64,000 bases of DNA from Umbilicaria muhlenbergii (lineage: Eukaryota; Ascomycota; Lecanoromycetes; Umbilicariales; Umbilicariaceae): the NCBI GenBank assembly GCA_000611775.1, contig KK106984.1:216364-280363 (forward strand). Direction: 5' to 3'. The notes under the pieces are model-generated. The model was not told where the DNA came from and did not search any database. It saw nothing but the letters and a program-made list of their open reading frames with translations. Each line of letters begins with the position of its first letter. Within the stretch, counting starts at the first letter, position 1. A program made the position numbers and the translations under genes. Below, piece by piece: positions 1 to 9,840 of this stretch.

Positions 1-115
1 CATCATAACCCTAAATCTTCCAATACCCTACATCTACCCATACCAACTCTCTACTATTGTCGTTTCGTTATCTATCCTAACTACGTCTCAACAATCTCAA
101 CCACAGCTGCCAACA

Positions 116-754
116 ATGCCCTTCCTCGCGAAATCCCTCACGAGCTTCGGCATTCTCCTCCTCGCCCACGCGTAAGCCCCCCCGTCCTCTGCCCTCAAAC
201 TTTCACCTCTCCCTCCTCTCCCTCCCATCCTTCCCCATCTCCCCCGAATCCTCGCAACTAACAAACCCCCTTAGATGCTACTCCGCTCACGAACACTCCT
301 CCCTCCTCGCCCTGCACACCTCCTCCCTCTCCTCCCCCTCTCTCATCCCCTCCCTTACGACCTCTTCCACCACCACCACACCCTCCCTCCCCCTAGACAT
401 CACCCTCGAAACAATCATCTCCGTCCTCGTGATCTGCGTAGGCGTCGTCTGGAGTGCCGAGGCGCTGAAGCCGATAAGTTGGCGCGTGTGGGCTGGGATG
501 ATAGAGCGGGAGAAGGGAAGAGGGCCGTATGAGGGGTTGGAGGGGAGGGTCGGGTTTTGGGACGTTAGGGTGAGTTGGAGGGTTTTCTTTCCGTGGGGGG
601 GGGAGGGTGGGGTTGATGGGTGGGGGGATATAGGGGACATGGGGAGGGGGGAGGGGGGAGATGGGGAGTAAAGGCTAATGCGTTTGGGAAACAGGCTAGT
701 AGGAAGGAGTTTGCGGACTGGGTGCGAGAGGGCGGAAGGGCTGCGAAAGGGTAG
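116..754 (+). CDS. EMC5: ER membrane protein complex subunit 5 (EMC5/MMGT-like)
   Basis: Three exons, 116-171, 275-569 and 695-754, join in frame to a 136-residue protein, the usual length of EMC5. The first 20 or so residues (MPFLAKSLTSFGILLLAHA) form a hydrophobic helix. A second helix follows around residues 73-90 (ETIISVLVICVGVVW). The family signature comes next: ALKPISW, then an EGLEGRVGFWDVR segment, and the C-terminal RKEFADWVREG. From family knowledge, EMC5 is a core membrane subunit of the ER membrane protein complex, which inserts and stabilises multipass and tail-anchored proteins; it was earlier described as a magnesium transporter (MMGT). The exon phases and the clean GT...AG borders fix this model. 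The gene converges on LSM8. Confidence 0.88.
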
Positions 755-1668
755 GGAGGGCCTGTGGGATGAGGGGCCGGGCTGGTTGGTTGATGGGTAT
801 GTGGCTGCGTGTGGGGTCGAGGCCGGGGCTGATAGTATGCGCGGGTGGTTGGGTCCGTTGGGGGGAAAGTGGAGATGGATTGAGATACCCTGATATCGGT
901 ACTGCAAGCGCTCGAGGATTTATCGAGAAGACGCATACATATCTGTCCCGTGGACAACGGGAAGTTACTCGTCCTCATCTGGTTACATGTCCACCAGAGG
1001 AAGCGCACCAGGATGAAGCAGGGCGGTCTATTGGGGCTGTGTCGGGAAGAGACACTTGGGTAGGGAATTGGTGGCATGGGCGAAGACGGGCATGACGAGA
1101 TAGGCCTTGGTATGGGAGAGAAGAGGTTTCAACATCCATTGCCCACTACAACGCTAGAATCACGAAGAAAGGTGTCAACGCAGCTGCATATGCAACGATC
1201 AAAGTGTTCTTTCTGTTTGCCGGTGGCATACGAATGCCATATCCAACCCCCATGGTCCCAGTCCCTAACCTAGCAGTTAAATCGAGTGCACTATGCTGAC
1301 CATCGCTGCCAATCCCTATGTACAAACGCATCGCCTCCGAAGACTGGGCGCCGCATGTCATGTGCTCCACGGAGCCGAACAGCTGCTGTGGTTGGGATTA
1401 TCCGTCACTCCCGACCGTCGCACGAGGGCCAAGACACAAATCATACTTGGTCACCAGCGACCGCCCCTCCCTCCAGCACAGCTGCTCAAGTCTGTGGCCT
1501 CGTACGTGGGAGCTTCCGCAGTGCCCCGACCGGGTGTCCGGCCGCTCTATCCCGTCCTGCCCTCAATCACCGCGCTTGTGTGCTAGCCCCCCCTCCGCAT
1601 CTCCTTCCTCATCCACTCCCTTCACCAGGCCCCTCACCATCCCCCCCCCCATCCCCCCAACAAATCTC
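755..1668. other. Intergenic gap between convergent EMC5 and LSM8
   Basis: About 0.9 kb lying 3' of both flanking genes. The open frames here have no recognisable protein signature, and I see no tRNA or repeat. It probably holds the two 3' UTRs. Confidence 0.5.
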
Positions 1669-2069
1669 TCACGAATGTTTCACCCCCCCAACCACCGCCC
1701 CCCTCACCCTCCCCCAATCAATGCTCCCATCCAACTCCTCATCCACCAGCCCGCACACCGCCACATTCTCCCCCCGTATCAAATACAAGCCATGACTGAC
1801 CTCCGCGCTGGGTTCTTCGTCGTCGGCGGGGCGGATGATGCGCTCGATTGTGGAGGAGAGGACGAGGTTGGTGAGTTGGTCTGTGGAGAGGAGGGTTCCC
1901 AGGAGGGTGCGGCCGTCGGTGGTGAGGATGAGGACTTTTTCTAGGAAGGGAAAGGGGGGGGGTTAGTTTGGGGGAATTGGGGGCTTAGGTGGAGGAGGGT
2001 TGGAAAAAGGGAGGAATAGAAACGGGAGGGGAGGGGAGAGGTACTATTGACGTAGGGTTGGAGAGACAT
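1669..2069 (-). CDS. LSM8: U6 snRNA-associated Sm-like protein LSM8
   Basis: Two exons on the minus strand, 2045-2069 and 1669-1940, encode 98 residues beginning MSLQPYVNKKVLILTTDG. The Sm fold is clear. Sm1 covers roughly residues 8-40 (DGRTLLGTLLSTDQLTNLVL), and Sm2 includes GLYLIRGENVAVCGLVD. The C-terminal IDWGRVRG stretch is typical of LSM8 rather than LSM1. From family knowledge, LSM8 replaces LSM1 in the nuclear LSM2-8 ring, which binds the 3' end of U6 snRNA and supports splicing. The tiny 25-nt first exon followed by an intron of about 100 nt makes this easy to miss in single-frame scans. Its promoter faces that of the glutaredoxin-like gene. Confidence 0.93.
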
Positions 2070-2427
2070 CGAGTGGCTTGCCTGTGCCGGCGCTCAGTGT
2101 CAGCGGCCACGGGTGTACAAGCCTCTTCGGTCGAGGAGAAGCTTCGGCTTCCACACCTGCGGTCGTCAAGGCAGCGCGGCTTTCTTTGGGATGGCGATTG
2201 ACATGTCTAAGGTTGTATTGGGGGGGGAAGGGTGGTGGGCGTTTTCGAAGATGCTTCGCTGCTAGGTCTGCAGGGCTGAACTAGCGCCGAGTTTGTATTT
2301 GGCAATTGAGATTCTTTTCGCCGCAGAAATAATCTATGGCGCACGCCTCTCATGGGCTGACCTCTTGTATTCGACCTGATCTAAGATGACCTGTTTCTCT
2401 GCTTGTCGAGAGCTCTTCTAACCAACA
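2070..2427. promoter_or_regulatory. Shared divergent promoter region, LSM8 / glutaredoxin-like gene
   Basis: This 358-bp gap separates two divergent start codons, so it must contain both promoters. No defined element such as a TATA box is evident. Confidence 0.45.
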
Positions 2428-2811
2428 ATGCGACCCTCCCTGACTCTTCTACAGCACACGGCGCGCATCACGCTTTTCACTCGCGCCAATTGCTCTCTGT
2501 GCGAGACGGCGAAGACGGTGCTCTCGAATGTGAGAAAGAGCCGGGAAATCGAGTACAACGAAATCGACGTCATGGAGCCGGGGCAGAATCAGTGGAAGGA
2601 TCTTTACGAATTCGACACACCTGTGGTACGTCTAAAACCGCACAGCCAAGTTTTATGACGCTGACGGCAGAGTCTGGTCTAGGTTCATGTACAGCGCATA
2701 CACCACACGTATTCGAAGCCGAACATTGCGACCGAAGCTCGAAAACTTATGCATCGGTTCACAGAGGGACAGGTGGAGGCTCTAATTGATGAAGCAGAGG
2801 GGCACTCATAA
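2428..2811 (+). CDS. Glutaredoxin-like protein (DUF836 / YDR286C type)
   Basis: Two exons (2428-2625, 2683-2811) give 108 residues. The N-terminal half reads RITLFTRANCSLCETAK, a thioredoxin-fold beta-alpha start with a CSLC active-site pair near residues 23-26. The cis-proline comes in FDTPVVHV at the exon junction. Small fungal and mammalian proteins of this kind (C5orf63/YDR286C) are glutaredoxin-like, and several are thought to be mitochondrial; the exact substrate is unknown. Length and the CxxC-TPVVHV layout fit well. Splicing is required, because reading through the intron replaces the conserved strand after TPV. Confidence 0.85.
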
Positions 2812-2883
2812 GTTCAATGCGGGTATCTTGCCTCCGAGCTGATTGCAAGTAACAACACAACAAGATTTCCCACAGAGGGGACG

Positions 2884-3995
2884 TTATCGTCCATACGGGC
2901 CAGTAATCTTCGCAATCCCCGAAGCCGCTCCTTTCGCCATATTCAGCGCCGAATGAGCATACGAGCCCTTGGCGCTAGCCAGAGCAGACGTCAGATATGC
3001 TGGTAGAGCGATCATATCCGCAGCCACGGAGACCTGGAACAAGCGCATCAGTATCAAATGCCAAGATCATGAAGTCTCTCCTCACCATCTGGAAGCCCTG
3101 GTCCGCAAACTCTCTTGCCTGATCACCCGAGGTGCAGTATATCCCACTGCTTTTCCCATTATCCTTTGCGGCCTGCAAGATCTTCGCAATCGCTTTCTTC
3201 AGCTCCTCGTGCATCACGCCGTCCAGAATGGGATGGCCGATATTGTTTCCGAGATCAAAGGGGCCGACGAAGAGGACATCGATACCTGCGACTTTGGCAA
3301 TCGCATCGACCTAGTCACCGCAGCCCGTTAGCTTCAATACCTTTAACGGTGTATGAACGGGCCAACCCACATTGTGCAAGCCCTCCTTCGTCTCAATCTG
3401 CACTATGGTCAACAAGCTATCATTCGCCTGTTGCAGATACTCCTGCGTCGTCTGCCCGCTAAACTTCTCCATCGGGAACGGCGACCCGAAGCCTCGTTGG
3501 CCAACCGGTGGGAACTTGGCGGATCTAACCAATTTGGTCGCGTCCTCGGCAGTGTATAGAAGGGGAACAATGATGCCATGCGCGCCAGAGTCGAGCGCTC
3601 CTATGAGGCATACGCTGGCTTAGCTAGACGTACAGTACAAGCCGGGTCAAGGAATAGCCCACGCTTGACCATCCAGCCTTCATTAGCTGCTAACCTCACA
3701 ATCGGACTCACGCCACATCCCGCAATCGCAGCGACAGACTCATGCATCGCAGCATCTGACCTCGGGGTTGCAATTAGCTCCGGCACTGGTTGCCTGTCTT
3801 TCATCAATGTTGGGGGAAGGGGCGATTGTAGAGCGTACCATCAATATTGCCATGTTCCGTATCCACCAACACCCAATCAAAGCCACACCTTGCAATCGTC
3901 CTCGACTGATTACTCCCCGGCAGCATCTGCCACGCGCCGAACGTCAGGCCCGAGCCCGTCCGCAGCGCCTTCTGGAGTCGATTGGCTGCTTGCAT
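2884..3995 (-). CDS. HpcH/HpaI aldolase family protein
   Basis: Five exons on the minus strand (3839-3995, 3663-3755, 3371-3600, 3086-3310, 2884-3033) join in consistent phases to 284 residues. The order of motifs is that of the HpcH/HpaI (2-keto-3-deoxy acid) aldolases: GLTFGAWQMLPG, FDWVLVDTEHGNIDD, then WMVKRALDSGAHGIIVP, and later IETKEGLHNVDAIAKV with VDVLFVGPFDLG-like spacing. The family uses a divalent metal bound by acidic residues in the IETKEG and GPFDLG regions to cleave or form carbon-carbon bonds of hydroxy-oxo acids. The likely substrate is a keto-deoxy sugar acid or a 4-hydroxy-2-oxo diacid; the sequence does not decide. The start is the first ATG in frame. Confidence 0.88.
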
Positions 3996-4774
3996 GGCGA
4001 GCAATCCTTCAAAGCCCAATTGGACAAGATACGAAAACAGCTATCTCTTTCAATGGTGTCTTGTCTGTGGTATGCGTGTTCGATAGGTCGTTATCACATC
4101 AGGCAATAGGTCACTGCACTTGGTGACACGATTGTCAAATCGGGCCGGGTGGGTTGCGGGGTGCATGGCATGACAGGAGCTTGAATGGTAAGGTATGACG
4201 CAGATTTCAGTACATCTAAGGTACTCAGCTACGTGTTTTTAGCCTGAATGCGAAAGAAACCCTCGCGTCGGTGCCCAGACCCTGAGCTTATCTCTTATCG
4301 GATGACTAAGCTAGTCCTAGAAAATTTGAATTCTCAACGGGAAACTTATTCATAGTATCACTCAAGCCAAAACCAGGCAAAAGGCAATCGCGGCCAGTGC
4401 GAGGTAGCTGTCTTGTGATACTATGCAAACACCATATCATGAAAAGCAGACAACAGTCCTACATCAGCGCGCCGTGATCGGATGGGCCCCTGGTCCCCTT
4501 GTATTTTTCGCCCTGCCTCCTCAGCCCTAACGCCAGACACTCCGACCTTTCCAATATCCCGTTTCCAATGCCTCCGTTGAAAGATCACGGCTTGTTCTTA
4601 GAAATGTGCCTTCGCATTAGGCATTTGGACAGGGAATGAGTTCACCCAGACGGGCTTGCGCCAAGGACCGTGTGCTCCGAACAGCGCGCCGTAAAGCTCC
4701 AGTAGTGCCTGATTGCCTATACTGAAACACACTTTCCTCATTACTACTCTTTGGTATCTATGTTCCAGCGGGCA
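3996..4774. other. Intergenic region with a copy of a 32-bp duplicated sequence
   Basis: This gap lies upstream of the aldolase gene and downstream of the F-box-like gene. It holds one copy of an exact 32-bp repeat (4373-4404). No coding signature is visible in the remainder. Confidence 0.5.
4373..4404 (-). repeat. 32-bp exact dispersed repeat, copy 1
   Basis: The 32 bases are identical to 34971-35002 and lie in the same orientation. On the minus strand they can encode LALAAIAFCL, a signal-peptide-like core. Here that frame stops soon after and has no obvious start codon, so this copy looks non-coding. Confidence 0.85.
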
Positions 4775-6109
4775 TCATATCCAAGTCGTTGGTGCCTCGA
4801 ACGGATAGTCCAACGAGATTCTCGGTGTCGCCAACGTCACTTCGTCGCTGCCGTCGTCATCGTCATCGTACGGATGCAACGTCGCTTCATCACTGCCCTC
4901 TCCATCATCCAGATCCGGCATTTCATCGTCATCTTCCCCTTTGGCATCTAGTCCACTGTCCTTTGGTTGCAGAATCGCATTGACGATTCTGGATTCCCAA
5001 TCCGGCGTCGGCTCGTTACGACAGAGCGGGCGGAACGCCAGAAGGAAGTCGGGGTCGTAGCGGAAGGTGCCGAAGACCGAATCGACCAATCGCTCAGCCA
5101 AGGGTGGAGGGACGCCGAGGGAGGAGTAGTCGATGAGCATCAGATTCTGGAGCGGGCGTGGGCCGCGGACTTTCAGCTTAGACGGCGAAGCGAAGGGGAG
5201 GCCGGCAGATAGTTTAAGGTAGTACCGTTGATCCGAGTAAGGTAGGATCTTCCGCTGGTCCTTCCCCTTGTTTGAAGGCGCAACCGACATAGGGAAGTTT
5301 TGATCATTCGTCTGCGGAAAATACACGTCGTCGGCGGACCAGGTGTTGGAATTTGATCGCGCGTACAGGTGTCTCGAATCGTAATCTCGTCTCGATTCTC
5401 CGCGACTAGGCCTCCCGTATAATGGCAGATGACACCAAAGGCAGGCTCGCAATTCTTCTTTGGTCTCGTCTAATAGATTGGAGCAGCTCTGTCCCGCGCA
5501 TACTTTCGCTTTGATCTCGGGGTCGGGTCTTTGAGCTGTCTTGCATTCGAGACAGAGCCAGCCGTCTCGGGCGGTGCAGGAGCAGTAGCCTCGGAACACC
5601 AGCGCACCCTCGTAACAAGGAGTATAGCTCACGGGTTTGCCGATGTGGAGAGGTTCGATGGCGTTTTCGCGGAGCGGGTTGCTGGTTGTCCAACACTCGG
5701 GACACAAATGGCGTCGACGATTCAGGAATGTTTTCTCGTGCTTCCCAAAGGAGGCTTTGACGATGCAACCCTCACAGACGGGCTTCGAGCACATTCGACA
5801 ACCACGTGGATTCGGCCCTTTGGTATGCATTGGCTCCGAGCAAATCATCTGACTTAGGGTTTTTAGATTCCGCCAATGGCTCGTTTCGTGTTCTCCTAAA
5901 TGCAGACCTTGACGGGCACCGTTTCTGTCCATGCAGTGATCGAGATCCATTGTTTCTAGGGAGAAGCCGTGTAGAATGTTCCGGTATTGAGAGTTCAGCC
6001 TTGCCAGGTTGAGGAGACCGGCGAAAGGTAACTCTTGAACCAGAGCTCGTACAATGGGATATTGGGAAAGAAGATCCATAAGAGTGACATTCTTACTGTA
6101 TAAAGCCAT
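4775..6109 (-). CDS. F-box-like, cysteine-rich fungal protein
   Basis: A single exon of 444 residues from the first in-frame ATG. The N-terminus (about residues 10-50: LSQYPIVRALVQELPFAGLLNLARLNSQYRN) resembles an F-box, which in other proteins binds Skp1 in SCF ubiquitin ligases. The middle (about 100-245) carries many paired cysteines (CRMCSKPVCEGC, HLCPECW, CSCTARDGWLCLEC, CLWCHLP), consistent with two or more zinc-binding modules. The C-terminal 60 residues are acidic (DDDEMPDLDDGEGSDE, then DDDDDGSDE). I do not recognise a named orthologue. A substrate-recruiting role is only an inference from the F-box resemblance. It is divergent from the CHORD gene. Confidence 0.75.
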   Translation of the reverse strand: MALYSKNVTLMDLLSQYPIVRALVQELPFAGLLNLARLNSQYRNILHGFSLETMDLDHCMDRNGARQGLHLGEHETSHWRNLKTLSQMICSEPMHTKGPNPRGCRMCSKPVCEGCIVKASFGKHEKTFLNRRRHLCPECWTTSNPLRENAIEPLHIGKPVSYTPCYEGALVFRGYCSCTARDGWLCLECKTAQRPDPEIKAKVCAGQSCSNLLDETKEELRACLWCHLPLYGRPSRGESRRDYDSRHLYARSNSNTWSADDVYFPQTNDQNFPMSVAPSNKGKDQRKILPYSDQRYYLKLSAGLPFASPSKLKVRGPRPLQNLMLIDYSSLGVPPPLAERLVDSVFGTFRYDPDFLLAFRPLCRNEPTPDWESRIVNAILQPKDSGLDAKGEDDDEMPDLDDGEGSDEATLHPYDDDDDGSDEVTLATPRISLDYPFEAPTTWI

Positions 6110-6594
6110 CTGGAATGAGTGGCTGAAGAACCGCAAAAATCTCACTGTTGTAGAATATTCTTGGTGGAACAAGTAGACAGAAGTGTGGCAGCCTGATGCC
6201 CCAGCTTAGCTTACGTAGGATCTCAATGAACCAGAAATGTCACAAGCGCTGAAAGGCTACCATATACCTCGAAAGATAGAGCTTCACCATGAGTAGAATC
6301 AAAAAGCACAAAGGTTGAAAGGGCGGTGCCATGTAGAAGACAGGTAGGAGTTCCGCTACGAGGCGCACGGCGCACGACTCACGACACGCCTCACGCTGCC
6401 ACTCTTCACGCCCCGGAAACACTCGGCTCAGCCTGCCCTCAGGCCTCTTCCGCCCTACGCCGCAGGCATTCTGCCACTCTTCACCGCTGTCGTGAGCTCT
6501 CACCCATAGAAGCTTCGAAGCTCTCTAGGAACAGATATTCCCCGTCTCCTTATTCCGCGCACATAGTGTAACATTACCATAAGATCATTGCGCA
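6110..6594. promoter_or_regulatory. Divergent promoter region, F-box-like gene / CHORD gene
   Basis: A 485-bp gap between two divergent starts. No coding signature. Both promoters must lie here. Confidence 0.45.
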
Positions 6595-7729
6595 ATGGCA
6601 CAGAAGTGCGTACACAAGGGCTGCGGCAAGACTTTCTCCGACCCTGAAGAGGACTGCATCTATCATCCTGGCCCGCCAATTTTCCACGAAGGCCAGAAAG
6701 GTGTCTGCGTGCCCTCTCAAATCCCCAACTTCATTGCCGAACACGTGTTGACGCTCTCATAGGCTGGAAATGCTGTAAACCCCGCGTCTTGACCTTTGAC
6801 GAATTCCTCTCTATCCCGCCCTGCACCACAGGAAAACACTCCACCACCAACGACACACCCGCCCCGGAGCCCCCCAAACCCGATTCCGAAGCACCACCTA
6901 CGTCAGCCCCTGCTCCACCAGCAGTCGCTCCACAAGAGAGCAACGGTACTGCCGCCGCGCCATCCCGTCTCCCACAACGGGCCCAGCCTCCACCTCCCAC
7001 CACCGCCTCACCAGCCACCGCACCCGAGTCCGACTCCGACGACCCAACTCTCTCCATCCCGCCAAGCACCACCTGCCGCCGCCGCGCCTGCAACCACACA
7101 TCCCCATCCACCCCCCCTTCATCTCGCGACGGCGAAGAATGCATCCACCACCCTGGGCAGCCCATATTCCACGAAGGCAGCAAAGGCTGGACATGCTGCA
7201 AGCGGCGGGTACTCGAATTCGACGAATTCATGCGCATCGAAGGCTGCACCAAAAAACCGCGCCATCTATACCTCGGGCGTAAACCCGTTGACGAGAACGG
7301 GCCTAAAGAGGAGGAAGTCGGGGATGTGCGGTAGGCCATTCATCCCTCCATCCCTCCCTCCCTCCCTCCCTCTTCATCGGCTACGAGTCTGCTAACAGCG
7401 GACGGATCATTAGACACGATTTCTACCAAACCACCACCACAGTAATCGCCTCCCTCTACCTCAAAAAAATCGTCGCCCCCCGCGCTCTCGTCAAATTCTC
7501 CGAACCCGCGACCGTAGAGCTGGATCTGCCGACTTCGGACAAGAAGCGCTACACCAAGGCGCTGTCGCTGTACGGGCCCATCGATGCGGCGCAGTCGAGA
7601 TACAAGATCATGGGTACGAAACTCGAGTTGGTTCTTGCCAAGGCGGATGGGAGTAGCTGGCCGGTGTTGAGGAGTGATGAGAGGGGTACGGGGGAGATTA
7701 TTCAGGTGGGGAAGGCGGGGAGGGCGTAG
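6595..7729 (+). CDS. CHORD and CS domain protein (RAR1/CHORDC1-like cochaperone)
   Basis: Three exons (6595-6700, 6763-7330, 7414-7729) encode 329 residues. Two CHORD zinc-binding domains are visible. The first (residues 5-65) reads CVHKGCGKTF...[24 protein letters not shown]; the second (about 155-220) reads CRRRACNH...CIHHPGQPIFHEGSKGWTCCKRRV. Between them is a Pro/Ser/Thr-rich linker of about 90 residues. The C-terminus is a CS (p23-like) domain starting at HDFYQTTTTVIASLYLKK and ending near RSDERGTGEIIQVG. In plants (RAR1) and animals (CHORDC1) this architecture binds HSP90 and SGT1 and supports assembly of signalling proteins. Intron 2 contains a TCCC microsatellite. Confidence 0.92.
7345..7372. 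repeat. TCCC microsatellite in CHORD-gene intron 2
   Basis: Consecutive TCCC/ATCC units lie inside the second intron, between the donor and a CTAAC branch-site-like sequence. Confidence 0.7.
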
Positions 7730-8321
7730 AGTAGAAAGGGGGGTTGTAGGTGGGGTTAGAGGGTTGTTAGCATAGCATAAGGCGCCCTTAGTCGGAATCG
7801 ATATTGATTCTTTTTATCTTGGGGAAGTTTGATTGTAGATCGCTCGGAGGGACGCTTGACGCCTACGCTACTTTTGCTAGGGCATGGTGCCCTTGCTCCA
7901 CCAAACGGCTAGTTTTACAATCGTTCTGTTGCCAGACAAGCAGCCCTCTCTTGCACAATGGCGATGCTTCTCAGCTTTGGCTGCCGGGTTCAGGGGCGCC
8001 GCTGGCCGCGCCCTCGGTCGTCTTCCCAGCCGGTTGTGACCTAGCAATTCGCAACTCAAGGGAATGAAAGCCTTCCCAGTGCCGAAGCTCGGAACGCATT
8101 GGCGATTCGGGCCGGCGAAGGAGCCGTTCCAAGAACTGCAATGCATGCTTGTGTTTTGCCCATGGCACAATGCCCCTGACCGAAGCAGACGCGAGTTGGC
8201 AGCTCCGGCCTCCACCAGGGCGCCAGAACGTCCAGTAGAAACATTGTCACGCTCCTTCATATGCACCGCCTTCCACCGAAGATGCCATGACAACGCACGC
8301 AATCCCGACTCCGCGCCCCCC
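7730..8321. other. Intergenic gap between convergent genes
   Basis: About 0.6 kb lying 3' of both neighbours. Open frames here show no family signature. I see no repeat or RNA gene. Confidence 0.45.
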
Positions 8322-9593
8322 TCACTCCATCCCGTCCATCAACTCCGTCCGATCAAGAACCATCCCCCTAATCCCCGTCCACTCCCTCAACGCCTCCCAA
8401 TCCGCCCCCGTCTCCTCGCCCCTCCTCCAGCGTTCCTTGAACCCCCACGCGCCCGCCACCCGATCAACGGCCGCCCGCTCCTCCTCCCTGAGCCAGCGCT
8501 CCCTCAACGGTATGCCCGTCGCCCACGTGACTCGATCCATTTGGTCGTTGGCTGTAGTGACCGCCACGAAGCCGATTGTGGCTGTGAAACCTACGTACGA
8601 GAGTATGCCCGCGAAGGCGATGTTGGTCGCGAGTGCGGTGTCCATCGTGTCTTGGAAGACGGAGAGTTGCGACGCTACTGTGTACGCGGCTAACGGAGCG
8701 AGCGCGAGACCAGTGATGGGGAGGAGGGCGCGGCGGAGGATTTTCGAGCGGTGGTAGGCGGGGGTACAGACGGTGGCGTCGATGATGTCGAGGCAGAGGG
8801 CTAGATTTTTGGTTTCGATGGCGGTGGCTAGGGCTTCGGTGGCGATGGGGAGGGGCACGGCCGAGGAAGCCTTTTTCGGGTTGGGGGGGGTGTAGCGGAT
8901 GGGGTTTGTGTCTGGTTCGGGGACGGGCTTGTTGGCGTAGAGGTGGAAGGCCTGGGGGAGGGTTTCGGGGCGGCCGAGGAGGGATTGCGTGTGTACGTAC
9001 GTAGCGAGGATTTGGGGGTTGATGAAGACGTTTGGGTGGAGCAAGATGTTGTGGGCGAGGGCGGATGCTCGTTCTGCGGCGTGGTCGCGGATGGAAAGGG
9101 CGAGGATTCGGGTCCTTTCGGACTCGGTTTGGTTGGCTGGTCCTAAGGCTTGCTCGTCGAGGGATAGTAAGGTTGATGCGGGGGAGTTCTCCTTGGACGG
9201 TTTTCTTCGGGGATTACTGGCTTCCACGAGGGTTGTGGCGTACCGTTCACAGCCTTTGAGGGCTGCAAGCACAGAACTCTCGTCTGGTACGGACGGGTCT
9301 TGGAGAATGAAATTGGCGTTGTTGGCAATTTCAAGAAGCTCTTTGCTGATTGGTGGAGTGCTTTCATCCACTTTAGTCTGTGCCTGCAGAGTAACCTTTT
9401 CCTTTGTACCGTAGGCAGCAGGAGGATTCGCGACTTTGATTGCGTTGCTGGTTGCGTATGGCCTCCTTGATGCTCGACGGGGCTGCTGGTGCGGAACGAT
9501 TGATACCGGTCTGGGTGCACAGCGGATTGAGGCACCCTCTACAACAAGTCCATATATTCGAGCTCGGGGATGGGTGAAACATCTGACAGCCAT
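8322..9593 (-). CDS. Conserved fungal membrane protein, probably mitochondrial
   Basis: A single exon of 423 residues from the first in-frame ATG. The N-terminal 50 residues are rich in Arg, Ser and Ala and low in acidic residues (MAVRCFTHPRARIYG, then RRASRRPYATSNAIK), which fits a mitochondrial presequence. A long soluble segment with helical-repeat character follows (about 70-270). Two hydrophobic segments come next, near 280-300 (LLPITGLALAPLAAYTVAS) and 315-345 (NIAFAGILSYVGFTATIGFVAV). The tail is charged (VTWATGIPLRERWLREEERAA, then EWTGIRGM). I recognise it only as a conserved fungal type without a reliable name. Inner-membrane residence is an inference from the presequence and the paired helices. 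Confidence 0.7.
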   Translation of the reverse strand: MAVRCFTHPRARIYGLVVEGASIRCAPRPVSIVPHQQPRRASRRPYATSNAIKVANPPAAYGTKEKVTLQAQTKVDESTPPISKELLEIANNANFILQDPSVPDESSVLAALKGCERYATTLVEASNPRRKPSKENSPASTLLSLDEQALGPANQTESERTRILALSIRDHAAERASALAHNILLHPNVFINPQILATYVHTQSLLGRPETLPQAFHLYANKPVPEPDTNPIRYTPPNPKKASSAVPLPIATEALATAIETKNLALCLDIIDATVCTPAYHRSKILRRALLPITGLALAPLAAYTVASQLSVFQDTMDTALATNIAFAGILSYVGFTATIGFVAVTTANDQMDRVTWATGIPLRERWLREEERAAVDRVAGAWGFKERWRRGEETGADWEALREWTGIRGMVLDRTELMDGME

Positions 9594-9840
9594 TTTGCGT
9601 GACTGTTGTTGGTGGATGTGGGGGGTGAAGCTTCGGTAGAAGATTGACGTTGATCTCCCTAAGCTTCGCCTCTTCCGCCATTCCAGCAGCCTAAATACCT
9701 GCCTTGATCCCACGCGATCACAAAACGGTCATCTTGGAGCGCATGTAATCCAAGGACATATGCGGTCCATCTAATATACAGGTACACACTACGTTCTCGC
9801 TCGTTCTGGAACGTTGTCAGGCGCGCAATAGAGAACGAGC
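9594..9840. promoter_or_regulatory. Divergent promoter, mitochondrial-type protein / verprolin
   Basis: A 247-bp gap between divergent starts. No defined element is recognised. Confidence 0.45.

Noticed and set aside
1-20. ACCCTAA near the left edge, telomere-like
   Set aside because: A single occurrence, not a tandem array, and immediately followed by an ordinary gene.
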